Positions 25,858-33,265 of a DNA stretch of 64,000 bases are shown here, piece by piece. The stretch lies in the NCBI GenBank assembly GCA_021286855.1, contig JAJTBO010000003.1, positions 1-64,000 on the forward strand. Direction: 5' to 3'. Each line of letters starts with the position of its first letter. Position 1 is the first letter of the stretch. This DNA comes from Hyphomicrobiales bacterium (GTDB lineage: Bacteria > Pseudomonadota > Alphaproteobacteria > Rhizobiales > Ancalomicrobiaceae). The notes under the pieces are model-generated. The model was not told the DNA's origin, did no database searches, and saw only the letters and a list, made by a program, of their open reading frames with translations. The position numbers and the translations under genes are program-made.

Positions 25858-26502
25858 ATGACGATGATGCCATATTCCGAAAATCTCACGCTGTTTCTGA
25901 TTCTGCTGACCGGCGTTCTCGTCGTGCCCGGGATGGACATGGCCTTCGTCCTCGCCAATGCGCTGACCGGCGGGAAACGGTCGGGTCTGGCGGCCACCGC
26001 CGGCATCATGACCGGCGGGGTCTGTCATGCGGCGTTCGGCACGCTCGCCGCCACGGGCCTGAGCGCTCTCGTTCCGATCCTCGCCAAGCCGATGATCACC
26101 GTCGGATCGCTCTACGTGATGTGGATCGGCATCGGTCTCGCCCGCTCCGCCGTCGTCCTCGGTCCGCTCGAACGCCCGCCGGCTCGGCCGGCGTCGATCG
26201 TCTACGTCCAAGCCCTGGCGACCTGCCTCCTCAATCCCAAGGCATGGATCTTCGTCCTCGCCGTCTTTCCCCAGTTCATCAAACCGAATTACGGCTCGTT
26301 CCTGTTTCAGGGAGTGGTCATCGGCGTGGCGACGGTCGTGCTGCAGGCGGTCGTCTACGGGGGACTGGCCTTGACCGCCGCGCGGGGGCAGGCGCTGCTG
26401 GCGCGGTCGCCCGCGCTCACGGTGTGGACGACGCGGATCGTCGGTCTGATGTTGGTGGCGATCGCCGTATCGACCCTGATCGCGGGTTGGCGCGAGTTCT
26501 GA
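25858..26502 (+). CDS. LysE/RhtB-family amino acid exporter
   Basis: 214 residues, six predicted membrane segments. ATG 25858 with GAGGTCC upstream; ATG 25864 is also in frame. TM1 reads LTLFLILLTGVLVVPGMDMA, where the family usually has PGPD; here the second Pro is Met. TM2-3 region GGKRSGLAATAGIMTGGVCH and CLLNPKAWIFVLAVFPQFI (family NPK motif) support LysE. Members export amino acids such as lysine, threonine or homoserine; the substrate here is unknown. The divergent WYL regulator suggests regulated export. Confidence 0.88.
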   Translation: MTMMPYSENLTLFLILLTGVLVVPGMDMAFVLANALTGGKRSGLAATAGIMTGGVCHAAFGTLAATGLSALVPILAKPMITVGSLYVMWIGIGLARSAVVLGPLERPPARPASIVYVQALATCLLNPKAWIFVLAVFPQFIKPNYGSFLFQGVVIGVATVVLQAVVYGGLALTAARGQALLARSPALTVWTTRIVGLMLVAIAVSTLIAGWREF

Positions 26503-26601
26503 GGCGGCGAAATACCTTCGCGCAGGCCGATAAAGGATTCGACAACGGGGAAATCCTCCGCCCGCCGGCCACGGATCCGAAACGCTTCGCTCCGCGGGCT
26601 G

Positions 26602-26624
26602 GCGGCGCGCCCGAGGCGCGCCGC
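26602..26624. terminator. Perfect 10-bp hairpin between convergent genes
   Basis: gcggcgcgcc (26602-26611), loop cga, ggcgcgccgc (26615-26624). It separates the convergent LysE and cytochrome b561 genes and could end both transcripts; no U-run on either side. Confidence 0.6.
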
Positions 26625-26647
26625 ACGATCTTGTGCTCCGAAGGCCC

Positions 26648-27247
26648 TCACTCGCCCTTGCTCGGCAGCATCGCGCTCAGCGTCTCGTCCTTGTCGAAGA
26701 AGTGATGCTTCAGCGCGAAGAGGACGTGGCCGGTCACCGTCAGGATCAGCGCCCACGACAGGAACCAATGGGTCCAGACCAGATAGGGCGTCAGCCACGG
26801 GGTCTTGGCCATCAGGCCGGGGATGGTGAAGAGACCCGCGACCGGGATCGGATAGCCGGCCGACGAGCTGTTCGCCCAGCCCGAGAACGGCACCGCCACC
26901 ATCAGGAAATAAAGGAACGCATGCCCGAGATGGGTCAGATGCTTCATGATCGGCGGCATGTCGGTGAGCTCCGGCGGGCGATGCCAGGCGCGCCAGGCGA
27001 GCCGCGCGACGATCAGGAACAGCGTCGTCGTGGCGATCTGCTTGTGCAGCGTGATCGCCCAGATCTTCTGCGCCGTCTCCTCCTGGCTCACGCCGTAATG
27101 GAGCATCGCCCCGCCGTAATAGCCCATGATCGAGGCGGCGATGATGATCGCCGCCATCAGCCAATGGAACATCTTCGAGGTCGGATTGAAGTTGCGGCTC
27201 TTCGTCGAGGAGCTCCCGGCGAGCTCCTCTCCTTCGGTACGGTTCAT
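26648..27247 (-). CDS. Cytochrome b561
   Basis: 199 residues; ATG 27247 after GAAGGTC. Four membrane segments with histidines in matching positions: SKMFHWLMAAIIIAASIMGY, TLHKQIATTTLFLIVARLAW, HLTHLGHAFLYFLMVAVPFS, and VWTHWFLSWALILTVTGHVL followed by FALKHH. These bind two b hemes. The bacterial b561 (CybB-like) family moves electrons from ubiquinol, in some members to superoxide or as a Ni/Fe-type partner. No cytochrome partner gene is adjacent. Confidence 0.9.
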   Translation of the reverse strand: MNRTEGEELAGSSSTKSRNFNPTSKMFHWLMAAIIIAASIMGYYGGAMLHYGVSQEETAQKIWAITLHKQIATTTLFLIVARLAWRAWHRPPELTDMPPIMKHLTHLGHAFLYFLMVAVPFSGWANSSSAGYPIPVAGLFTIPGLMAKTPWLTPYLVWTHWFLSWALILTVTGHVLFALKHHFFDKDETLSAMLPSKGE

Positions 27248-27673
27248 GATGTGACCTTCGATCGGTAGAATGGTTGACGTCGACCCGCCGTCGTTTCCCG
27301 AGCGCAGCCGACGAACGCTCAGTCACGCTCGACGTCTGCACATATGTTTTATTTCCTATTCAACATATGCAATCGACGATTGCTCATGTCTTTTGGACTT
27401 TTCATTTGAAAAATATCATAATGTGCAGCGCCGACTTGCGAAGATCGTCAGATTACCGATGGAATACGACGTAGATAGACTTTGAGGAGATCTCAGGGTA
27501 CGCGCCCGCCGCCGCCGGCGGATTCGACCGCAGGACGCATGTGAAGGGGGGCGATAAGCGCAATTCGACGTTACGCGACGGCCTTCGGCCTCGAAACGAG
27601 GGAAACGGGAAACGCAGTGTTCGATGAACGGCGTCGAAAGACGGACGAAACGAAGGCGAGAGCGACCGCGCGC
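27248..27673. other. Gene-free region with an AT-rich patch
   Basis: About 425 bp with no supported gene. Roughly 27335-27430 is conspicuously AT-rich (runs such as tatgttttatttcctattc and tttgaaaaatatcataat) in a genome that is otherwise strongly GC-rich. Open frames here have no ribosome site or recognisable pattern. It may hold the cytochrome b561 promoter, or be a remnant of foreign DNA. Confidence 0.5.
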
Positions 27674-28129
27674 TCACCGCGTTCCGTAGACGGTGTCCGC
27701 TCGCTTCTCGAAGGCCTCGGAAAACTTCCGGAACGCCTTGTCGAACATCGCGCCCATCAGCGCGCCGAGAATTCGGTTGCGGAACTCGTAGTCGATCGAG
27801 AAACCGACGTCGCAGGCCCTGTCGCCGGCGTCCGCGAAGGTCCAGACGTTGTCGAGATGCTGGAACGGGCCGTCGAGATAGGCGACGCGGATGGTCATCG
27901 CCGGGCGGTCGAGCAGAACCCGCGAGGTGAAGGTTTCGCGGACCGCCTTGTAGCCGACCGTCATGTCGGCGACCAGGATCTCCCGCCCCTCCCCCGCCGC
28001 CTGCCGGCCGCGGATCCGAAGCGCCTCGCACAGCGGCAGAAACTTCGGATAGTTCTCCGCGTCGGCGACGAGGTCGAACATGTTCGCCGCCGTGTGGGCG
28101 ACGCGGCGGGTGGTCTTGAACGACGGCAT
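27674..28129 (-). CDS. COQ10/RatA-type START-domain protein
   Basis: 151 residues. ATG 28129 shares one base with the lipA stop (TGATG). Begins [20 protein letters not shown], then VADAENYPKFLPLCEALRI, FTSRVLLDRPAMTIRVAYLD, GPFQHLDNVWTF, and FEFRNRILGALMGAMFDKAF-like C-terminus: the polyketide cyclase/START fold of COQ10. It likely binds ubiquinone or its precursors and aids their delivery to the respiratory chain; RatA toxin annotation is common but less likely here. Coupled to lipA at the end of the pdh cluster. Confidence 0.9.
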   Translation of the reverse strand: MPSFKTTRRVAHTAANMFDLVADAENYPKFLPLCEALRIRGRQAAGEGREILVADMTVGYKAVRETFTSRVLLDRPAMTIRVAYLDGPFQHLDNVWTFADAGDRACDVGFSIDYEFRNRILGALMGAMFDKAFRKFSEAFEKRADTVYGTR

Positions 28130-29103
28130 CAGGCCTTGCCGAGCTTGGCGGCCCGCGCCGCGCGCAGCCGCTCGAAATCCTCGCCGGCGTGATGCGACGA
28201 GCGCGTCAGCGGGCTCGACGAGACCATCAGGAAGCCCTTCGTATAGGCCACCGTCTCGTAGGACTTGAACTCCTCCGGCGTGACGAAATGCGTCACCTCG
28301 TGGTGCTTCTTGGTCGGCTGCAGATATTGGCCGATGGTGATGAAGTCGACGTCGGCCGAGCGCAGGTCGTCCATCAGCTGGAGCACTTCGTTGCGCTCCT
28401 CGCCGAGGCCCACCATGATGCCGGACTTGGTGAAGATCTCGGCGTCCAGCTCCTTGACCCGCTGCAACAGGCGGATCGAGTGGAAATAGCGCGCGCCCGG
28501 GCGCACCGTCAGATAGTTGCCCGGCACCGTCTCGAGATTGTGATTGAAGACGTCGGGTTTGGCCGCGACGACGATCTCAAGCGCCCCGTCCTTCTTCAGG
28601 AAGTCCGGCGTCAGCACCTCGATGGTGGTCGCCGGCGACGTGGCGCGGATCGCGCGGATCGTCGCGGCGATGTGGGCCGCGCCGCCGTCGTCGAGATCGT
28701 CGCGATCGACCGAGGTGACGACGACGTGGGAGAGCCCGAGCTTCTCCACCGCGATCGCGACGTTCTCCGGCTCGGCCGGGTCGAGCGGCAGCGGCTTGCC
28801 GGTCGCGACGTTGCAGAAGGCGCAGGCGCGGGTGCAGGTGTCGCCCATGATCATGAAGGTCGAATGTTTCTTCGACCAGCACTCGCCGATGTTCGGGCAG
28901 CCGGCTTCCTCGCAGACCGTGACGAGCTTGTTGTCGCGGACGATCTTCTGCGTCTCGGCGTAGACCGGTGAGCCGGGCGCCTTGACCCGGATCCAGGCGG
29001 GCTTGCGCGCCACCGGCTTGTCCGGGCGATGCGCCTTTTCCGGATGGCGGAGCTTTTCGGTTGCGGGGCGCTTGCCCGCGAGCGTGTCGACCACGTTGAC
29101 CAA
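28129..29103 (-). CDS. lipA: Lipoyl synthase
   Basis: 324 residues with a TTG start at 29103 ([13 protein letters not shown]), supported by GGGAG eight bases upstream and by the family length of about 320; no ATG gives a sensible start. It carries two iron-sulfur cluster sites: [13 protein letters not shown] (auxiliary cluster) and [10 protein letters not shown] (radical SAM CxxxCxxC), plus the C-terminal [15 protein letters not shown]. It inserts sulfur at C6 and C8 of octanoyl groups on lipoyl domains, serving the E2 (and the E1-beta-linked) lipoyl domains encoded upstream. Confidence 0.95.
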   Translation of the reverse strand: MVNVVDTLAGKRPATEKLRHPEKAHRPDKPVARKPAWIRVKAPGSPVYAETQKIVRDNKLVTVCEEAGCPNIGECWSKKHSTFMIMGDTCTRACAFCNVATGKPLPLDPAEPENVAIAVEKLGLSHVVVTSVDRDDLDDGGAAHIAATIRAIRATSPATTIEVLTPDFLKKDGALEIVVAAKPDVFNHNLETVPGNYLTVRPGARYFHSIRLLQRVKELDAEIFTKSGIMVGLGEERNEVLQLMDDLRSADVDFITIGQYLQPTKKHHEVTHFVTPEEFKSYETVAYTKGFLMVSSSPLTRSSHHAGEDFERLRAARAAKLGKA

Positions 29104-29187
29104 CGGCTGAACTCCCGTCGACCGCCCCAAGAGGCGGTTCCTCGGCGATTGAATATAGGCCGGCCGCCGGCCCGGCAAGCAACCCTC

Positions 29188-29646
29188 TCAGGGGGCGGCC
29201 ACGCGATGGCCGTCGCGCACCACGATCGGCGCCTTCGGCCGGCCCTTGGCGTCGAGCGGCACGTCGAGCACCAGGTTCGCCTCGCCGTCGAGCGGCCGAT
29301 CGAGCTCGAGCTTGCCGACGAAGCCCTCTTGCGACCAGGAGATCGGCAACGGCCCCCGTTCACTCTCGTAGACCAACACCGACCAGCTCTTCGGCGGCAC
29401 GATGCGGAGCTGATGGACGATGCGCCCTGCGCCGCAGTCGGAGCGGGCGATCTCCCATCGTCCGCTCTTGCCGGCGAAGCCGTGCGCCGTCACCTCGGTC
29501 GGGCAGAGATCCCGCGTCATCCACAGTTGCAGCAGCGGCGGCGCGGCGAGCACGGTCGCCGCCACGCCGAGGATGGCGAGGAGGATGAGGCGTTGACGCC
29601 CCCGGCCCGGCTCGGCCGCCTTGCTGCCCCTCTGCTGATCCGCCAT
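29188..29646 (-). CDS. Membrane-anchored protein of unknown function
   Basis: 152 residues; ATG 29646 preceded by GAGGAGCGAGACG. Residues about 18-42 (QRLILLAILGVAATVLAAPP) form one membrane anchor; the rest, with two Cys (DLCPTEV, RSDCGAG), would lie in the periplasm. I do not recognise the family. It sits 18 bp after lpdA and before lipA on the same strand, so it is probably co-transcribed with the pdh genes. Confidence 0.7.
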   Translation of the reverse strand: MADQQRGSKAAEPGRGRQRLILLAILGVAATVLAAPPLLQLWMTRDLCPTEVTAHGFAGKSGRWEIARSDCGAGRIVHQLRIVPPKSWSVLVYESERGPLPISWSQEGFVGKLELDRPLDGEANLVLDVPLDAKGRPKAPIVVRDGHRVAAP

Positions 29647-29664
29647 CGTCTCGCTCCTCGCCGC

Positions 29665-31077
29665 TCAGATGTGGATGGCGCGCCCTTCCGAGTCGAGCAC
29701 CGCCTCGTGCATCATCTCCGACAGGGTCGGATGCGGGAAGACGGTGTGGATCAGATCTTCCTCGGTCGTCTCGAGGTTCATCGCGATGGCGTAGCCCTGG
29801 ATGAGTTCGGTGACGTCCGCGCCGATCATGTGCGCGCCGAGCAGGCGGCCGGTCTTCTTGTCGAAGACCACCTTGATCATGCCCTCGGCCTCGCCCATGG
29901 CGATCGCCTTGCCGTTGCCGACGAAGGGGAAGCGACCGACCTTGACCTCGAAGCCCGCTTCCTTGGCCTTGGCCTCGGAGAGGCCGACCGAGGAGACCTG
30001 CGGCTGCGAATAGGTGCAGGCCGGGATCTTCTGCTTGTCCATCGGATGGGGATGTTTGCCGGCGATCGCCTCGATGCAGATGATCCCTTCGTGTTCGCCC
30101 TTGTGGGCGAGCATCGGCGGGCCGGCGACGTCGCCGATCGCATAGAGGCCGGGGACGTTGGTCCGCCCGAAGGCGTCGATGACGACGCAGCCGCGGTCGG
30201 TCTTCACGCCGAGCTTCTCGAGCCCGAGGTTCTCGACGTTGCCGACGACGCCGACCGCCGAGATGACGCGATCGACGATCACCTCGCGCTTGACCCCGGC
30301 CTTGTCCTCGAGCGTCGCCGTGACGCTGTCGGCGTGGCGCACGAGGCCTGCGACCTTGGCGCCGAGATGGATCTTCAGGCCGAGCTTCTCGAAGCTCTTC
30401 TTGGCGAAGGCGGAGATCTCGGCGTCCTCGACCGGCAACACCCGGTCCATCACCTCGACCACCGTCACGTCGACGCCGAGGGCGTTGTAGAACGAGGCGA
30501 ACTCGATGCCGATGGCGCCGGAGCCGACCACCAGCATGGTCTTCGGCAGGATGTTCGGCTTCAGCGCGTCGAAATAGGTCCAGACCAGCTTGCCGTCCGG
30601 CTCGAGGCCCGGCAGCACCCGCGGCTTGGCGCCGGTCGCCAGGATGACGTGCTTGGCTTCGTATTCGCCGCCGCCGAGCGTGCCCTTCGGCGCGCCGTCG
30701 GTTCCGGTCACGACGATCTTGCCCGGGTTGGTCAGGATGGCGCGGCCCCAGATCACGTCGACCTTGTTCTTCTTCAGAAGAAAGCCGACGCCGGTGGCGA
30801 GCTGCCCCGAGACGCCGCGCGAGCGCTCGACGATCGCGGCGAGATCGAAGCTCGGGTTGTCGACCTTCAGGCCGAAGGCCGAGGCGTGTTTCATGAACTG
30901 ATAGATCTCGGCCGAGCGCAAGAGCGCCTTGGTCGGGATGCAGCCCCAGTTGAGGCAGATGCCGCCGAGGTGCTTGGCCTCGACGATCGCCGTCTTGAAG
31001 CCGAGCTGCGCGGCGCGGATGGCGGTGACATAGCCGCCCGGGCCGGAACCGATGACGATGACGTCGTATTGAGACAT
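29665..31077 (-). CDS. lpdA: Dihydrolipoamide dehydrogenase (E3)
   Basis: 470 residues; ATG 31077 after GGAGAGC. FAD-binding Rossmann start YDVIVIGSGPGGYVTAIRAA, redox disulfide GGICLNWGCIPTKALLRS, NAD-binding LVVGSGAIGIEFASFYNALG, FAD site LYAIGDVAGPPMLAHKGEHE, and C-terminal HPHPTLSEMMHEAV with the catalytic His-Glu. It reoxidises dihydrolipoamide of the pyruvate dehydrogenase complex. The preceding DUF559 cassette separates it from pdhC. Confidence 0.96.
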   Translation of the reverse strand: MSQYDVIVIGSGPGGYVTAIRAAQLGFKTAIVEAKHLGGICLNWGCIPTKALLRSAEIYQFMKHASAFGLKVDNPSFDLAAIVERSRGVSGQLATGVGFLLKKNKVDVIWGRAILTNPGKIVVTGTDGAPKGTLGGGEYEAKHVILATGAKPRVLPGLEPDGKLVWTYFDALKPNILPKTMLVVGSGAIGIEFASFYNALGVDVTVVEVMDRVLPVEDAEISAFAKKSFEKLGLKIHLGAKVAGLVRHADSVTATLEDKAGVKREVIVDRVISAVGVVGNVENLGLEKLGVKTDRGCVVIDAFGRTNVPGLYAIGDVAGPPMLAHKGEHEGIICIEAIAGKHPHPMDKQKIPACTYSQPQVSSVGLSEAKAKEAGFEVKVGRFPFVGNGKAIAMGEAEGMIKVVFDKKTGRLLGAHMIGADVTELIQGYAIAMNLETTEEDLIHTVFPHPTLSEMMHEAVLDSEGRAIHI

Positions 31078-31092
31078 CGGAAGCTCTCCGTC

Positions 31093-31581
31093 CTATCGTC
31101 GCGTCCCGACGTGGCCGCCGTTCGACGCATCATGGGTTTCGCCGGTCTCGCCGCCCGCTCTTCCCTCCCCCTCGCGGGGAGGGTGGCCCGCTCGGGACGA
31201 GCGGGTCGGGTGGGGTCGATGCAACTCGGCCCGAATTTCGTGGAAGATCGCCTCGAGCACAGCGTCGAGGTTCTCGACCACATCCGAATTCCAGAAGCGC
31301 AGCACGCGAAAGCCGCGCTCTCGAAGCCATGCGTCGCGGATCTCGTCGCGAGCGCGACGCTCCTCCGCGTGTTGCCCGCCGTCGAGCTCGATCACGAACC
31401 GCCCCGACAACCACGCGAAGTCGGCGACGTAGGGACCGATCGCCGCTTGGCGGCGAAAACCGGCTCCGAGCCGATTGAGTTCGCGCAGCCTCCACCACAG
31501 ACGCCGTTCGACCTCGGTCGGCTCGCGCCGCATTCGTTTGGCGGACGCCCGCGTCCAGGGATCGATCGACGAGCGGGGCAT
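31093..31581 (-). CDS. DUF559 (VSR-like endonuclease fold) protein
   Basis: 162 residues; ATG 31581 with GGAGGTGAG directly ahead. Core about 18-118: PTEVERRLWWRLRELNRLGA, FRRQAAIGPYVADFAWLSGR, FVIELDGGQHAEERRARDEI, GFRVLRFWNSDVVENLDAVL. This is the DUF559 pattern, related to VSR mismatch endonucleases and the PD-(D/E)xK group, with Asp (VADF), Glu (VIELDG) and His (GQH) as likely active residues. The activity of DUF559 proteins is not established to my knowledge. The C-terminal 40 residues are translated from a palindromic repeat and are probably not functional. Codon use is GC-rich like the genome. It interrupts the pdhC-lpdA order. Confidence 0.87.
   Translation of the reverse strand: MPRSSIDPWTRASAKRMRREPTEVERRLWWRLRELNRLGAGFRRQAAIGPYVADFAWLSGRFVIELDGGQHAEERRARDEIRDAWLRERGFRVLRFWNSDVVENLDAVLEAIFHEIRAELHRPHPTRSSRAGHPPREGEGRAGGETGETHDASNGGHVGTRR
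31134..31142 (+). repeat. 9-bp direct repeat flanking the DUF559 cassette (left copy)
   Basis: gggtttcgc here recurs at 31672-31680, immediately beside the pdhC stop. The pair brackets the DUF559 gene and both palindromic repeats and resembles a target-site duplication, though chance is not excluded. Confidence 0.35.
31163..31219 (+). repeat. Palindromic repeat element, left copy
   Basis: Two adjoining hairpins, ccctcccc/ggggaggg (31163-31170, 31176-31183) and cccgctcg/cgagcggg with loop gga (31187-31194, 31198-31205), followed by tcgggtggggtcg. The same element in opposite orientation lies at 31622-31675. It overlaps the 3' end of the DUF559 gene. Confidence 0.8.
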
Positions 31582-31621
31582 CTCACCTCCGAGCCGATAC
31601 TCGAAGCCTCCATCGCGGCGG

Positions 31622-31675
31622 CGACCCCACCCGGCCCGCCTTTCGGCGGTCCACCCTCCCCGCAAGGGGGAGGGT
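31622..31675 (-). repeat. Palindromic repeat element, right (inverted) copy
   Basis: Read on the minus strand it has the same order: ccctcccc/ggggaggg hairpin (31654-31661, 31667-31674), tgg, a ccgcc/ggcgg hairpin in place of the left copy's cccgctcg/cgagcggg, then ccgggtggggtcg. The stem of the second hairpin differs in sequence but is still paired, so structure rather than sequence is kept. It ends six bases from the pdhC stop. Confidence 0.8.
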
Positions 31676-31680
31676 TTCGC

Positions 31681-33012
31681 TCACACCAGCATTCCCATCG
31701 GGTTCTCGATCAGCGCCTTGAACGCCGCCAGGAGCTCCGCGCCGAGCGCGCCGTCGACGGCGCGATGGTCGGTCGACAGCGTCACCGTCATCGCGGTCAC
31801 GACCGCAGGCGCGCCGTTCTTCACCACCACCCGCTGCTCGCCCGCGCCGACCGCCAGGATCGTCGCGTGCGGCGGGTTGATGATCGCCGCGAACTCCTTG
31901 ATGCCGAACATGCCGAGGTTCGACACCGCGGTGGAGCCGCCCTGATACTCTTCCGGCTTCAGCTTGCGGTTCTTGGCCCGCGCCGCCATGTCCTTCATCT
32001 CGTTCGAGATGGCGGTGATGGTCTTGGCCTCGGCCTTCCGCACGACGGGCGTGATCAGGCCGCCGGGGATCGACACGGCGACGCCGACGTCGGAGTGGCG
32101 GTGCTTCAGCATCGCGCCTTCGGTCCAGGTGACGTTGGCGTCCGGCACCCGCTGCAGCGCCACCGCCATCGCCTTGATGACGAAGTCGTTGACCGAGACC
32201 TTGTAGGCCGGCTTGCCGTCCTTGACCGGGGCGGCCGCGTTGATCTGGGCGCGCAGGCCCATCAGCGCGTCGAGCTCGCAGTCGACGGTCAGATAGAAGT
32301 GCGGCACGGTCAGCTTCGATTCCATCAGCCGCTTGGCGATGGTCTTGCGCATGCCGTCGTGCGGGATCACCTCGTAGCTGCCCGGCTCGAACATCTTCTG
32401 CACGGCTTCATCCGAGGGCGCCGTCGGCAGGGCGACGGGCGCGGCGGTCGGAGCGGCGCTCGGCGCGGGCGCTGCGGCCGGAGCCCCGGCCTTGGCCGCG
32501 CCGGCGGCGGACGCGGCCTCGACGTCCTTCAGCACGATGCGGCCGCGCGGGCCGGAGCCGGCGATCCTGGTCAGATCGAGGCCCAGTTCCTTGGCGACCC
32601 GCCGGGCGAGCGGCGAGGCGAAGATCCGTTCGCCGGAGGCGGCGACCGGAGCCGGACCGGCCGGGACGGCGGCCGGCGCAGGCGCAGCGGCACTCGCGGG
32701 AGCCGGTGCGGCGGCGGGAGCCGGAGCAGCCTTCGGGGCGGGAGCGGCGGCGGCCGCCGAGGCGTCCTCGCCTTCCGCTGCGATCACCGCGATCGGCGTG
32801 TTGACGGCGACGTCCTGCGCACCGGCCGGCACGAGGATCGCGGCGAGCGTGCCTTCGTCGACGGCTTCCACTTCCATGGTCGCCTTGTCGGTCTCGATCT
32901 CGGCGATCACGTCGCCGGCCTTGACGGCATCGCCGACGGCCTTCAGCCACTTGGCGAGATTGCCCTTCTCCATGGTCGGCGACAGGGCGGGCATGAGGAT
33001 GTTGGTGGGCAT
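31681..33012 (-). CDS. pdhC: Pyruvate dehydrogenase E2, dihydrolipoamide acetyltransferase
   Basis: 443 residues; ATG 33012 with GGGAGAAGCTA ahead, sharing one base with the stop of the upstream 79-codon gene (TAATG). One lipoyl domain (about 1-80; lipoyl Lys in [15 protein letters not shown]), Ala/Pro-rich linkers, the E1/E3-binding domain (about 135-172; FASPLARRVAKELGLDLTRI), another linker and the catalytic domain, with TVTLSTDHRAVDGALGAELL holding the His-Asp active pair. It transfers acetyl groups to CoA and forms the core of the complex. Confidence 0.96.
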   Translation of the reverse strand: MPTNILMPALSPTMEKGNLAKWLKAVGDAVKAGDVIAEIETDKATMEVEAVDEGTLAAILVPAGAQDVAVNTPIAVIAAEGEDASAAAAAPAPKAAPAPAAAPAPASAAAPAPAAVPAGPAPVAASGERIFASPLARRVAKELGLDLTRIAGSGPRGRIVLKDVEAASAAGAAKAGAPAAAPAPSAAPTAAPVALPTAPSDEAVQKMFEPGSYEVIPHDGMRKTIAKRLMESKLTVPHFYLTVDCELDALMGLRAQINAAAPVKDGKPAYKVSVNDFVIKAMAVALQRVPDANVTWTEGAMLKHRHSDVGVAVSIPGGLITPVVRKAEAKTITAISNEMKDMAARAKNRKLKPEEYQGGSTAVSNLGMFGIKEFAAIINPPHATILAVGAGEQRVVVKNGAPAVVTAMTVTLSTDHRAVDGALGAELLAAFKALIENPMGMLV

Positions 33013-33251
33013 TAGCTTCTCCCTGCGCCGATACGCACGATTACATGCGGATTTGTTCCACACGAAAACTGATTTCCGGATCCTGTCACTTCATAGAGTT
33101 GAGGTGCCGTACGGATCTCAGCATCAGTCAAGGTCGTAGCGACGATGAGCTGCATGAAATGCTTCAGATCATCCTCAGACCGAAATGTCCGAGTTTCACT
33201 CCACTTCAGTTCCAGAGAATCATAGAATTTAATTTCGGCGGATAAAGACAT
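33012..33251 (-). CDS. Orphan 79-residue protein inside the pdh operon
   Basis: Begins MSLSAEIKFYDSLELKWSET; ATG 33251 has an excellent GGGAGAAGG site and the stop TAA overlaps the pdhC ATG, so it is real and translationally coupled. The coding DNA is clearly lower in GC than its neighbours (many A/T third positions, e.g. aaatttaattt-like stretches), which suggests recent acquisition. No signal or membrane segment; predicted mixed alpha/beta (FRSEDDLKHFMQLIVATTLT, a helix; PQLYEVTGSGNQFSCGTNPH, strands). Many relatives have a DUF5076 gene at this site, but I see no likeness. Family and function unknown. Confidence 0.8.
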   Translation of the reverse strand: MSLSAEIKFYDSLELKWSETRTFRSEDDLKHFMQLIVATTLTDAEIRTAPQLYEVTGSGNQFSCGTNPHVIVRIGAGRS

Positions 33252-33265
33252 GGCCTTCTCCCCCC

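Noticed and set aside
27270-27485. 71-residue frame in the AT-rich patch
   Set aside because: No ribosome site and no protein-like pattern.
29029-33015. 1328-residue plus-strand frame, the longest in the window
   Set aside because: Antisense of lpdA, the DUF559 gene and pdhC; Arg/Asp/His-rich mirror composition and no domain.
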